Assembly: GCA_031267385.1 (NCBI GenBank) | Contig: JAIRZF010000082.1 | Coordinates: 1-35,892, forward strand | Length of the DNA stretch: 35,892 bases | Reading direction: 5' to 3' | Origin: Dysgonamonadaceae bacterium | GTDB taxonomy: Bacteria > Bacteroidota > Bacteroidia > Bacteroidales > Azobacteroidaceae | Shown: positions 1 to 7,286 of the stretch, piece after piece | Layout of the letters: every line of letters begins with the position of its first letter | Position numbering within the stretch: the stretch's first letter is position 1 | Notes under the pieces: model-generated | What the model was told of the DNA's origin: nothing | The model's database searches: none | The model's input: the letters and a program-made list of their open reading frames with translations, nothing else | Made by a program: the position numbers and the translations under genes

Positions 1-41
1 TAAATGTTTCCGGCATTGTATTTTATTATTGCAAGTTCCAT
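1..41 (-). CDS. hisH: HisH, imidazole glycerol phosphate synthase glutaminase subunit (5' end only)
   Basis: Only the first 13 codons lie in the window; the gene continues past position 1. The ATG is at 41-39 and the translation begins MELAIIKYNAGNI. This matches the usual start of HisH, where a beta strand is followed by a (K/D)Y(G/N)AGN turn. HisH supplies ammonia from glutamine to HisF in histidine biosynthesis. The start codon lies 5 nt from the repeat element that separates it from the rny stop, and both genes read in the same direction. The identification rests on 13 residues, so it is probable rather than certain. Sequence to the left of the window would settle it. Confidence 0.7.
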   Translation of the reverse strand, partial: MELAIIKYNAGNI

Positions 42-45
42 TTTG

Positions 46-121
46 TACGTTTTACGTTTTACGTTTTACGTTTTACGTTTGGCTTACGCACGCTTACAAC
101 GTAAAACGTATAACGTAAAAC
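46..121. repeat. Heptamer-arm hairpin element, copy 1 (between rny and hisH)
   Basis: The left arm (46-80) is a run of ACGTTTT heptamers. The core (81-97) reads GGCTTACGCACGCTTAC. The right arm (98-121) is the complementary AACGTAA/AACGTAT heptamer series. The arms can pair over about 24 bp with one mismatch, leaving the core as loop. The element starts directly after the rny stop codon (122-124) and ends 5 nt before the hisH start. Copies at 7164-7276 (inverted) and 21556-21628 share the 12-nt core GGCTTACGCACG. Confidence 0.9.
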
Positions 122-1654
122 TTATTTCGCGAATGCGACCGAACGGGTTTCGCGTATCACGGTGATCTTCACTTGTCCGGGATAAGTCATTTCATCCTGG
201 ATTTTCTTCGCTATTTCATTCGACAGGTTTTCTGTCTGTACATCATCAATTTTGTCAGCGCCGACGATGACGCGTAACTCACGACCGGCCTGGATCGCAT
301 ACGTTTTTACGACTCCCGGATAAGACATTGCCAACTGCTCGAGGTCATTCAGACGTTTGATGTAAGCTTCGACAATTTCACGGCGCGCTCCCGGACGAGC
401 GCCGGAAATGGCATCACAAACCTGGACTATCGGGGCAAGCAGGCTGGTCATTTCGACTTCATCGTGGTGCGCTCCGACTGCATTGCAGATGTCCGGTTTT
501 TCTTTGTATTTTTCCGCCAGTTTCATACCGAGAATAGCGTGTGGCAATTCCGGCTCGTCGTCCGGCACTTTACCTATATCATGTAATAATCCGGCTCTTT
601 TTGCTTTTTTAGGGTTCAAGCCTAATTCCGAAGCCATAACAGCACAAAGATTGGCTGTTTCACGTGAGTGCTGCAACAAATTCTGTCCATAAGAAGAGCG
701 ATATTTCATGCGCCCGATCATGCGGATCAACTCAGGATGCAGACCGTGTATTCCCAGATCGATCGTTGTACGTTTACCGGTCTCGATGATCTCTTCTTCA
801 ACCTGTTTACGTACTTTATTCACAACTTCTTCAATACGTGCAGGGTGTATACGTCCGTCCTGCACCAATTGATGCAACGCCAGACGGGCGACTTCACGGC
901 GCACAGGGTCAAAACCGGAAAGAATAATTGCTTCAGGAGTATCATCAACAATGATCTCAATGCCGGTTGCAGCTTCCAGGGCACGGATATTACGTCCTTC
1001 CCGACCGATAATACGTCCTTTGATCTCATCGGAATCAATATGAAAGACCGTAATCGCATTTTCGATTGCAGTTTCCGTAGCTACACGTTGAATTGACTGA
1101 ACCACAATCTTTTTAGCTTCTTTATTGGCGGTCATCTTCGCTTCTTCCACGATCTCATTGATGTATGCGGACGCCTGGGATTTGGCTTCTTCTTTCAATG
1201 ATTCGGCCATACGTTCTTTGGCTTCTTCCGCCGATAATCCGGAAAGGGCTTCCAATCGTTCGATTTCAAGTTTATGTATTTTACCCAGTTCCTGTTTTTT
1301 CTTCTCTACAACTTCCATTTGGGCCTCCAGATTTTCACGAACTGCTTCCGTTTCATTCTTTCTTTTCTGAAGTTCTTCCTGCTTCTGGTTTAAGACCAAC
1401 TCCCGTTGCTTCAGTCTTGCTTCTTGTGATTGTATTTTTGAATTTCTGACGCTCACCTGTTTTTCAAGGTCAGCTTTCAATCCAAGAAATTTTTCTTTCA
1501 CTTCCAGGAGCTTATTTTTCTTTATTGTTTCAGCTTCTTTTTCAGCTTCTTCTATGATTTTCCGGCTTTTTGATTTAGCCACCGTATTGACTGCAATCCA
1601 GGCAACGACAGCTCCTATAATCAATCCCACCACCCCGATTATTATTGTTTCCAT
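122..1654 (-). CDS. rny: Ribonuclease Y
   Basis: RNase Y is a membrane-anchored endoribonuclease that starts decay of many mRNAs. The 510-residue product has the full family layout. An N-terminal membrane helix covers about residues 3-23, and a long charged coiled coil runs to about residue 195. A KH domain follows, with the [11 protein letters not shown] segment near 215-226. The HD domain contains the metal-binding signature LLHDIGK and a downstream HH(D/E)E element (AHHDEVE). Length is normal for the family. The ATG at 1654-1652 precedes the hydrophobic segment directly, so the start is secure. It lies downstream of zapA in the same direction, with a 139-nt gap that may hold a structured RNA. 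Its stop codon abuts repeat copy 1. Confidence 0.97.
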   Translation of the reverse strand: METIIIGVVGLIIGAVVAWIAVNTVAKSKSRKIIEEAEKEAETIKKNKLLEVKEKFLGLKADLEKQVSVRNSKIQSQEARLKQRELVLNQKQEELQKRKNETEAVRENLEAQMEVVEKKKQELGKIHKLEIERLEALSGLSAEEAKERMAESLKEEAKSQASAYINEIVEEAKMTANKEAKKIVVQSIQRVATETAIENAITVFHIDSDEIKGRIIGREGRNIRALEAATGIEIIVDDTPEAIILSGFDPVRREVARLALHQLVQDGRIHPARIEEVVNKVRKQVEEEIIETGKRTTIDLGIHGLHPELIRMIGRMKYRSSYGQNLLQHSRETANLCAVMASELGLNPKKAKRAGLLHDIGKVPDDEPELPHAILGMKLAEKYKEKPDICNAVGAHHDEVEMTSLLAPIVQVCDAISGARPGARREIVEAYIKRLNDLEQLAMSYPGVVKTYAIQAGRELRVIVGADKIDDVQTENLSNEIAKKIQDEMTYPGQVKITVIRETRSVAFAK

Positions 1655-1689
1655 ACAAAATTATTCATTAATATATCATTTAAAATAAA

Positions 1690-1776
1690 AAAACACTACC
1701 CAAAAAGCGGAATCAACAGCGTCATTTTGTCGTCATTCTGACGAAAAGTTTCACTTTGAAACAACTTACAGTAGTG
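1690..1776 (-). ncRNA. Possible structured RNA or terminator element between zapA and rny
   Basis: Read on the minus strand, CACTAC (1776-1771) can pair with GTAGTG (1699-1694). Between them lie two 6-bp hairpins with 3-nt loops: GTTTCA-AAG-TGAAAC (1762-1748) and TCGTCA-GAA-TGACGA (1744-1730). The closing strand is followed by a run of seven T. This arrangement suggests a closed multi-hairpin RNA ending in a U-tract. I could not match it to a named family and saw no clear TAnnTTTG promoter directly upstream. It may simply be the 3' end of the zapA message or a leader of rny. Confidence 0.4.
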
Positions 1777-1793
1777 CGAAACAAGTCGGAACT

Positions 1794-2108
1794 TTATTGT
1801 CCGTTCTCTCCGATAAATTCCATCAAATCGAAATTCAGACCTTCCAGTTTTTCAAATACAGGCTCAATATCTTCATTTTTTTCTATTTTAACAGAACGCA
1901 GAGAAAAATGAAGAGATACCATAGCCAATAAATCATTCAACTCCACGCCTTTAGTATAAACCGACCGGTATTGGAGTATCTTATCATTTATTTGTCGTAC
2001 CGCTATTCGATAAAGTTGTTCTTCACTTCTTTTACAACGAAGTTTATAAACTTTACCTCCGATATTAACTTGTATTCCTAATTCATCGTTCATTGCATTG
2101 ACTTTCAT
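1794..2108 (-). CDS. zapA: Cell division protein ZapA
   Basis: ZapA binds FtsZ and promotes bundling of the division ring. The 104-residue product has the family pattern: an N-terminal beta-rich part with INIGG-like (here VNIGGKVYKLRC) sequence, then a helical part rich in charged residues. The ATG at 2108-2106 overlaps the stop codon of the upstream coiled-coil gene in an ATGA arrangement, which favours translational coupling and this start. An ATG five codons downstream (2093-2091), giving MNDELGI, fits the domain start better and is a real alternative. Family size is about 95-110 residues, so either start works. Confidence 0.9.
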   Translation of the reverse strand: MKVNAMNDELGIQVNIGGKVYKLRCKRSEEQLYRIAVRQINDKILQYRSVYTKGVELNDLLAMVSLHFSLRSVKIEKNEDIEPVFEKLEGLNFDLMEFIGENGQ

Positions 2109-2398
2109 TCATTGAGTAAAGCGATGCATTTTTCGACTTCCCGCACTAACTTCGACAATCTCTGCTTAGCTCCTTTAAAATCGTCCTGCCGGACGGTTAT
2201 AATTCTTGCCATTTTCAGATTGTCGTATTTGACTTTTAAAGACTTTATTTCTTCAGACGCCAGATGCAATTGTCCGTCTTTTCCGGCAATCTGTCGCTCA
2301 AGTTCGCCATTTTCCCGTTTAAGTGTCTCATACATAAACATTAATTGCCGAACTCGCGCTTCAAATTCCGTCAACGTTTTCTTCTGAGCATCAGTCAT
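2105..2398 (-). CDS. Small coiled-coil protein upstream of zapA
   Basis: The product has 97 residues and no cysteines. It is mostly a predicted coiled coil: heptad-like leucine, isoleucine and charged residues run from about residue 8 to 60, followed by a basic segment and a second short helix. It has no signal peptide or membrane segment. It overlaps zapA by 4 nt (ATGA) and has its own promoter 20 nt upstream. By position and structure it could be a ZapB-like partner of the division ring, but I cannot show homology to ZapB. The ATG at 2398-2396 is the only reasonable start. Confidence 0.85.
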   Translation of the reverse strand: MTDAQKKTLTEFEARVRQLMFMYETLKRENGELERQIAGKDGQLHLASEEIKSLKVKYDNLKMARIITVRQDDFKGAKQRLSKLVREVEKCIALLNE

Positions 2399-2416
2399 AA
2401 CAAGCCAAATTGCTCA

Positions 2417-2447
2417 CAAAAATAAGAAATTGTTGATAGGAAACAAA
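2417..2447 (-). promoter_or_regulatory. Bacteroidetes-type promoter of the coiled-coil/zapA unit
   Basis: On the minus strand, TTTG (2447-2444) is followed by 19 nt and TATTTTTG (2424-2417). This fits the TTTG / TAnnTTTG consensus for the primary sigma factor of this phylum. Transcription would start near 2411, leaving a 5' leader of only about a dozen nt before the ATG at 2398. Confidence 0.7.
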
Positions 2448-2512
2448 ATAAACATGCTATTTTTTTGATTTTGCCCAATACTTTCGCTAACTTATTTCAT
2501 ATTATCCGGAAG

Positions 2513-3829
2513 TCATATCCTTCCTATAGAATAGTAATCAAATCCGTAATCGGCAAGATCCGATTTCTCATATATATTTCGTCCGTCAAGGACTACAGGC
2601 GATTTCATCAATTTTTTGATCGTATTCCATGCCGGCAGACGGAACTCTTTCCATTCCGTGACCACGATGAGTGCATCAGCATCATCTACGGCATCATAGA
2701 TATCTTTTGCGACTTCAATTCCGGTTCCCAACCTGCGCACAGCTTCCGGCATTGCAACAGGGTCATAAGCTACCACACTCCCTCCTGCCGATAATATCTT
2801 ATCGATCAACACCAAAGATGTGGCTTCACGCATATCGTCTGTTTCCGGTTTGAAAGCCAAGCCCCAAAGGGCTATGCGTTTTCCCTGCAACCGACCGTTA
2901 AAATGTTTTTCTAACTTATTAAACAACACTTCTTTCTGGGCGTCGTTCACTTCTTCAACGGCCTTGAGTACACGCATGGTATACCCTTTTGTTTCTGCAG
3001 TCCTGATCAGCGATTTAATATCTTTCGGGAAACAACTGCCTCCATATCCACATCCGGGATAAAGGAATTTACTGCCGATACGGGCATCCGAACCAATGCC
3101 TTTACGAACCATATTCACATCAGCGCCAACGATCTCGCAAAGATTTGCAACATCATTGATGAAACTGATCCGTGTAGCCAGCATTGCATTTGCAGCATAT
3201 TTAGTCATTTCTGCAGATGGAATATCCATGAACAGCACACGGAAATTATTCAGCAAAAACGGACGGTAAAGACGGGTCATCAACTTTTGCGCTTTTTCGG
3301 AATCAATTCCTACGACAACCCGATCGGGACTCATAAAATCTTTGATTGCGGCGCCTTCTTTTAAAAATTCCGGATTGGAAGCGACATCAAACGGGATTTC
3401 AACTCCTCTTTTATCCAGTTCCGACTGAATGATTTCTTTGACAAGAACGGCGGTACCTACCGGCACAGTACTTTTATTGACAACAAGAGTGTAATTGTTG
3501 ATCGACCGGCCAATCGTCCCGGCGACCTCCAAAACATACCTCAGATCCGTACTTCCATCTTCGCCGGGAGGCGTCCCTACGGCACAGAAAACGATTTCCA
3601 CACCATCCAGAACCGACTTCAGGTCGGTCGTGAAATTTAATCTCCCGGCTTTATGGTTACGTAAAACCATCTCCTCCAAACCGGGTTCGTAAATCGGGAT
3701 AATTCCCTGCTTCAGATTCTCTATTTTTTGGTTATCTATATCGACACAGATCACATCGGTTCCCATTTCGGCAAAGCAGGTTCCGCTTACTAAACCGACA
3801 TAACCCGTTCCTACTATCGCTATTTTCAT
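2513..3829 (-). CDS. ugd: UDP-glucose 6-dehydrogenase
   Basis: Ugd oxidises UDP-glucose to UDP-glucuronate with two NAD+, in the cytoplasm, feeding capsule, exopolysaccharide or LPS sugar synthesis. The 438-residue product starts with a Rossmann GxGYVG motif (residues 7-12). It carries the conserved NPEFLKEGAA segment (152-161) and the catalytic cysteine in GCGYGGSCFPKD (Cys266). The C-terminal part has the second nucleotide-binding-like domain with GLAFKPETDDMREA. Length is normal. The ATG at 3829-3827 directly precedes the nucleotide-binding fold. It stands alone, with no sugar-transferase neighbours, so the pathway it serves cannot be read from context. Its leader contains the stem-loop at 3856-3917. 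Confidence 0.95.
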   Translation of the reverse strand: MKIAIVGTGYVGLVSGTCFAEMGTDVICVDIDNQKIENLKQGIIPIYEPGLEEMVLRNHKAGRLNFTTDLKSVLDGVEIVFCAVGTPPGEDGSTDLRYVLEVAGTIGRSINNYTLVVNKSTVPVGTAVLVKEIIQSELDKRGVEIPFDVASNPEFLKEGAAIKDFMSPDRVVVGIDSEKAQKLMTRLYRPFLLNNFRVLFMDIPSAEMTKYAANAMLATRISFINDVANLCEIVGADVNMVRKGIGSDARIGSKFLYPGCGYGGSCFPKDIKSLIRTAETKGYTMRVLKAVEEVNDAQKEVLFNKLEKHFNGRLQGKRIALWGLAFKPETDDMREATSLVLIDKILSAGGSVVAYDPVAMPEAVRRLGTGIEVAKDIYDAVDDADALIVVTEWKEFRLPAWNTIKKLMKSPVVLDGRNIYEKSDLADYGFDYYSIGRI

Positions 3830-3855
3830 ACGTCATTATTTTTTATTTTATAGGT

Positions 3856-3917
3856 CGTATGGAACCCGTGCTAATGTCATCGGTATGGATGTTATTTTAT
3901 CATACGGGTTTCATACG
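3856..3917. other. Long stem-loop in the ugd leader / RND gene tail
   Basis: Positions 3856-3870 (CGTATGGAACCCGTG) are almost the reverse complement of 3901-3917 (CATACGGGTTTCATACG), with one mismatch and one bulged base. The loop is about 30 nt. It lies between the stop of the second RND permease and the start of ugd, both on the minus strand. It lacks an adjacent U-tract in the minus direction, so a classical terminator is not well supported. A leader regulatory hairpin or an RNA-processing site are alternatives. Confidence 0.6.
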
Positions 3918-3936
3918 TACATAATTTGTTTTTTAT
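3909..3936 (-). repeat. 28-bp leader repeat, copy A
   Basis: These 28 bp are identical to 20377-20404, the sequence surrounding the start codon of the beta-CASP nuclease gene. On the minus strand the shared part ends in AAATTATGTACGTATGAAA. Here the final ATG opens only a four-codon frame (ATG AAA CCC GTA TGA). It overlaps the stop codon of the RND gene (3935-3933) and one arm of the adjacent stem-loop. Confidence 0.8.
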
Positions 3937-6900
3937 GGAACAAATTTACGAATTTTATGTTCATTTTTTGCTACTCCCATAAATAATGGCAGAAAACAAA
4001 ACGATCCAATCAGGGAAGTCACCATCCCTCCTATTGTTCCGGCAGCCAGAGGGAACCAGAATGCTTCTTTATATTCACCGATCATGAACGGGATAAAACC
4101 CAATATAGTAGACACTACTGTCAAGAAAATAGGGCTGATCTTGGCATTCCAGGCTTTAATATATGCTTTCAAGGGATTAATTTTCCTTTTCCTGAGAATG
4201 TTATTATATTCATTCATCACATAGATATTGACATTGACGGCGATACCACAAAGCAGGACGAATGAGGCAAATCCTCCCTGGTCAAAGTTCAACTTAAACA
4301 GATAAAATGTCAGGAAAATACCGATGAATGCTATGGGAATCACAAAAATAACGGACAATGGTTGTTTCAATGAATTAAATAAGACGCTGCAAGTAAAATA
4401 AATAATCACAAAAATCAACAGTATCAACCAATATTGTTTGGAATTATCTCTTCCCCAGCTCCAACCTCTCGCCTGATCTTCAATGGTATAACCCATCGGC
4501 AATGTAGTCCTAAATTTATCGATACAACGTGTCAGGAATTTCTTCCCCTGTTCATTGGATCCAATGTATTCATATTGTAAGCCTAACAAATATTGCTGGT
4601 CTTTTTTCACAATATCCTGGGGAGCCTGAGATTTCTGAACAGTTGCCAGTTCTTTTAATTTATATTCTTTCTCTTTTCCGATTCGTCCGGGCACATGTTC
4701 AAGACTCCACACATCATATTCTTCCGATTGCCGTGAATTCAGGACAATACGTTCCAGTCCGTATTCTCCCGGGATCTGTCCTGCATTTATTTTTTGTCCG
4801 AACATTGGTTTTAATGAAGCAAATAATTGAATGGGCAGCATATTTTCCTGTGCCAGTCGCTCCGGATCCAAATCAAACATAAACTCCTGGTAATCATCTT
4901 TATACCAACTGTATTCCGAACTAATCAACACTTCTTTTATCCGTCGGTTCTCCAGTAATTCTTCTTTGAATTTTTCGGCTAATTCATACAATTCATCATA
5001 ATTAAATCCCTGTATCACAACATATGACGAACCTGCCATTTCACTGACATTATTATTAAAACCATCGCCAAGTCCATATACTCCCCAACTACCTCCACCC
5101 AATTCAATAGCCTTACTGATCAGCTTGGATTTTAACAAATACGGAAATCCGGTACGTTCACTTTCTTTGGTAAAATCAATGTTGATGCTGGCCCTCCGGG
5201 CGCTCTGTACGCTGGTTTGAAACTGCTTCACCTCGTTGAATTGACTGATATAGACTTCCATCTTCTGTATCAGATTGTTCATCTGCGACACAGTCGATCC
5301 GTTAGGTAATGTTGCTGTGACATAGACAGAGGTTTGTTCCCTGTTCTTAAAATAACTTCCCTGGAACACTTTCTGTACAAACAGCCTCAAAGTTCCTCCC
5401 AGATATTTATCTGTATGGGATTTGATTTTTTCCTTATAAATATTCGATCCCAAGGTTTTATTATAAATCTCGCCCCACTGTGATCCATCGTTCACTTTTT
5501 CGGGCAATAAAAACACAGGCAGACCAAAAACCAGAATAATCAGAATACAAACCGGAACTCTCCAACGCCAGGTAAAACGACAAAAAACAGCGTAAAAACG
5601 ATTGAAATATACATTCATACGTTTCGGTCTTACAACAGGTAAGCAACGTTGAACGGCAAATGGCAGCTTACTCAGCAACCGGTTCCTGATGCGCCTTTTA
5701 TTCTTTGCTTTTTGCCCTTTGCCGATCTTCAGTTTCTCTAATAACGCAGGAACCAAAAATAACGCAACAAACAGTGATACGGAGAGATTTATAATAATAA
5801 CCCAGGCAAAATCCAACAGATTCAACCTGATTTTTTCATCCATAAAGAAAATAATCACCAAAGATGCAATTGTCGTAATCGTTGCCGTGAGAATCGCAAA
5901 ATAGGCATTTTTGTTATTTCTCCGGATAATCTGATCCGACATTACGATTGTATTATCAATGACCAGGGTCAACGAAATAGTGATCCCCGCCAGGGAATAA
6001 AGCTGCATTTCGAGTCCCAGGAAATAATAAAAAATGACTGCAATGGAAATATTGATGAACAGAGAAATCGAAATCAGTAGTAAATACTTCAGATTACGAT
6101 AGATCATCATCACAAACAACAGCAGGATTATCAATGTGAGACTTGTGCGGAAATAAATTTTATCCAGTTCATCTTTAATATATTCTGTTGCATCGTATCC
6201 GAGGTGCATTTCATAGCCTGCAGGAAAAATAAGTTCAATGGCCTCCAGTTCTTTTTTTATCAATTGACTCAATTCCAGCTGATTGGCATTTTCATCCGCT
6301 TTTATCGACATGTAGATGGAATTCAGTCCGTTGATACGATAATAACTCTGGGCGTCTTGTTCCAGATAACCGACAGTCACAACTTTATCCAGAGATATTA
6401 ATTTCCCGTTGACATTCTTGACCTGAATGTTTGCGGGATCAAATCCATGTTTAGTTTCAAGTTCGGGGGCAAGAGCGACCCGTATCCATTGAGTCTCTCC
6501 GTCCGAAGTCTCAATGGAAGCTGTCCCCAAAAATTCCCGGCTAAGATAATTGGTTATAGCGCTTTGAATATTCTGCACATTCAGACCGAGGGTTTCCAAG
6601 ATTTTGTAATCGTATTCAACTTTCCATTCCATCGGCATGGCGCCACTGACGATGATCTGATTAACTCCGGGTATTTGTGCCAGTTTCGGTTTGATATTAC
6701 TTTCCGTAAACTGCTGGATCACAATCGGATTCGCAGGCGCATTAACCGTATAACTCAAAAAGGGACGGTTAGCATCGTTATCCGAACGATTCAGGGAGAT
6801 GACGGGATAACTTGTTCCCTCCGGCAAGAACGGCCAGGTTTGCCGGATAATTGTCGATGCTTCAAAACGTACCGCATCCAGATCTGCATGTTTATCAAAA

Positions 6901-7163
6901 CTGACATTGATCCTTCCCCATCCATTTCCCGAAGTCGAAGCAATGTTCTGAATCCCCTTTATCCGGTTCAACATGGATTCGAGTTTCGAGGTAGCTTCCA
7001 TTTCCACTACTCTGGAAGCATTTCCCGGCATGGAAAAACTGACATTGATCTGAGGTAACGCCTGCGAAGGAGATAACTTCACAGGTAATCTCGGAATCAA
7101 TGCCAGACCAACCAGTGTGAGGCAGGCAAATGCTAGAATAATAGAGAATGAAGATACTTTCAT
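3933..7163 (-). CDS. RND-family efflux permease (second of two in the locus)
   Basis: This is a 1076-residue inner-membrane transporter of the AcrB/HAE superfamily, which drives drug, lipid or metal export using the proton gradient. It has the duplicated family layout: a first membrane helix (about residues 5-24), a large periplasmic loop, a helix bundle, a second periplasmic loop and a final bundle. The TM4 motif reads VIDNTIV with Asp403, the likely proton-relay aspartate, followed by Asn instead of the Asp-Asp pair of AcrB. The TM10 segment GIAVNVNIY has Asn where AcrB has the essential Lys. The ATG at 7163-7161 abuts the repeat element at 7164-7276 without spacer. It is last in an operon with a fusion protein, another RND permease and an outer-membrane factor, suggesting a two-permease pump. 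Substrate is unknown. Confidence 0.93.
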   Translation of the reverse strand: MKVSSFSIILAFACLTLVGLALIPRLPVKLSPSQALPQINVSFSMPGNASRVVEMEATSKLESMLNRIKGIQNIASTSGNGWGRINVSFDKHADLDAVRFEASTIIRQTWPFLPEGTSYPVISLNRSDNDANRPFLSYTVNAPANPIVIQQFTESNIKPKLAQIPGVNQIIVSGAMPMEWKVEYDYKILETLGLNVQNIQSAITNYLSREFLGTASIETSDGETQWIRVALAPELETKHGFDPANIQVKNVNGKLISLDKVVTVGYLEQDAQSYYRINGLNSIYMSIKADENANQLELSQLIKKELEAIELIFPAGYEMHLGYDATEYIKDELDKIYFRTSLTLIILLLFVMMIYRNLKYLLLISISLFINISIAVIFYYFLGLEMQLYSLAGITISLTLVIDNTIVMSDQIIRRNNKNAYFAILTATITTIASLVIIFFMDEKIRLNLLDFAWVIIINLSVSLFVALFLVPALLEKLKIGKGQKAKNKRRIRNRLLSKLPFAVQRCLPVVRPKRMNVYFNRFYAVFCRFTWRWRVPVCILIILVFGLPVFLLPEKVNDGSQWGEIYNKTLGSNIYKEKIKSHTDKYLGGTLRLFVQKVFQGSYFKNREQTSVYVTATLPNGSTVSQMNNLIQKMEVYISQFNEVKQFQTSVQSARRASINIDFTKESERTGFPYLLKSKLISKAIELGGGSWGVYGLGDGFNNNVSEMAGSSYVVIQGFNYDELYELAEKFKEELLENRRIKEVLISSEYSWYKDDYQEFMFDLDPERLAQENMLPIQLFASLKPMFGQKINAGQIPGEYGLERIVLNSRQSEEYDVWSLEHVPGRIGKEKEYKLKELATVQKSQAPQDIVKKDQQYLLGLQYEYIGSNEQGKKFLTRCIDKFRTTLPMGYTIEDQARGWSWGRDNSKQYWLILLIFVIIYFTCSVLFNSLKQPLSVIFVIPIAFIGIFLTFYLFKLNFDQGGFASFVLLCGIAVNVNIYVMNEYNNILRKRKINPLKAYIKAWNAKISPIFLTVVSTILGFIPFMIGEYKEAFWFPLAAGTIGGMVTSLIGSFCFLPLFMGVAKNEHKIRKFVP
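3941..3948 (-). promoter_or_regulatory. Possible -7 element for ugd inside the RND gene tail
   Basis: TAAATTTG on the minus strand (3948-3941) matches TAnnTTTG and lies in the last codons of the second RND gene. It would give ugd a leader of about 105 nt containing the 28-bp repeat and stem-loop. I see no matching -33 TTTG at the right distance, so this is tentative. Confidence 0.35.
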
Positions 7164-7276
7164 GTTTTACGTTTTACGTTATACGTTATACGTTATACGC
7201 TGTACGTTGTACGTTATACGTTGTACGTTCTTGTCGTGCGTAAGCCAAACGTAAAACGTATAACGTATAACGTGTA
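7164..7276. repeat. Heptamer-arm hairpin element, copy 2 (between the outer-membrane factor and the second RND gene)
   Basis: This is the longest copy, in inverted orientation relative to copies 1 and 3. Positions 7164-7229 carry heptamers of the types ACGTTTT, ACGTTAT and ACGTTGT, plus one ACGCTGT. The core (7230-7246) is the reverse complement of GGCTTACGCACGACAAG. The other arm (7247-7276) is a series of AACGTAA/AACGTAT units. The element begins at the base next to the RND start codon and ends about 10 nt before the outer-membrane factor stop codon, so it fills an in-operon gap. Confidence 0.9.
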
Positions 7277-7286
7277 CTACGTACAA

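Noticed and set aside
46-121. Heptamer arrays as CRISPR repeats
   Set aside because: The period is 7 bp, there are no spacers of unique sequence, and the two arms are complementary.
668-1096. 142-codon frame antisense to rny
   Set aside because: It is a shadow of the conserved KH/HD region and has no features of its own.
6447-7058. Long open frame (203 codons) antisense to the second RND gene
   Set aside because: No signal, domain or promoter; the strongly coding opposite frame explains it.
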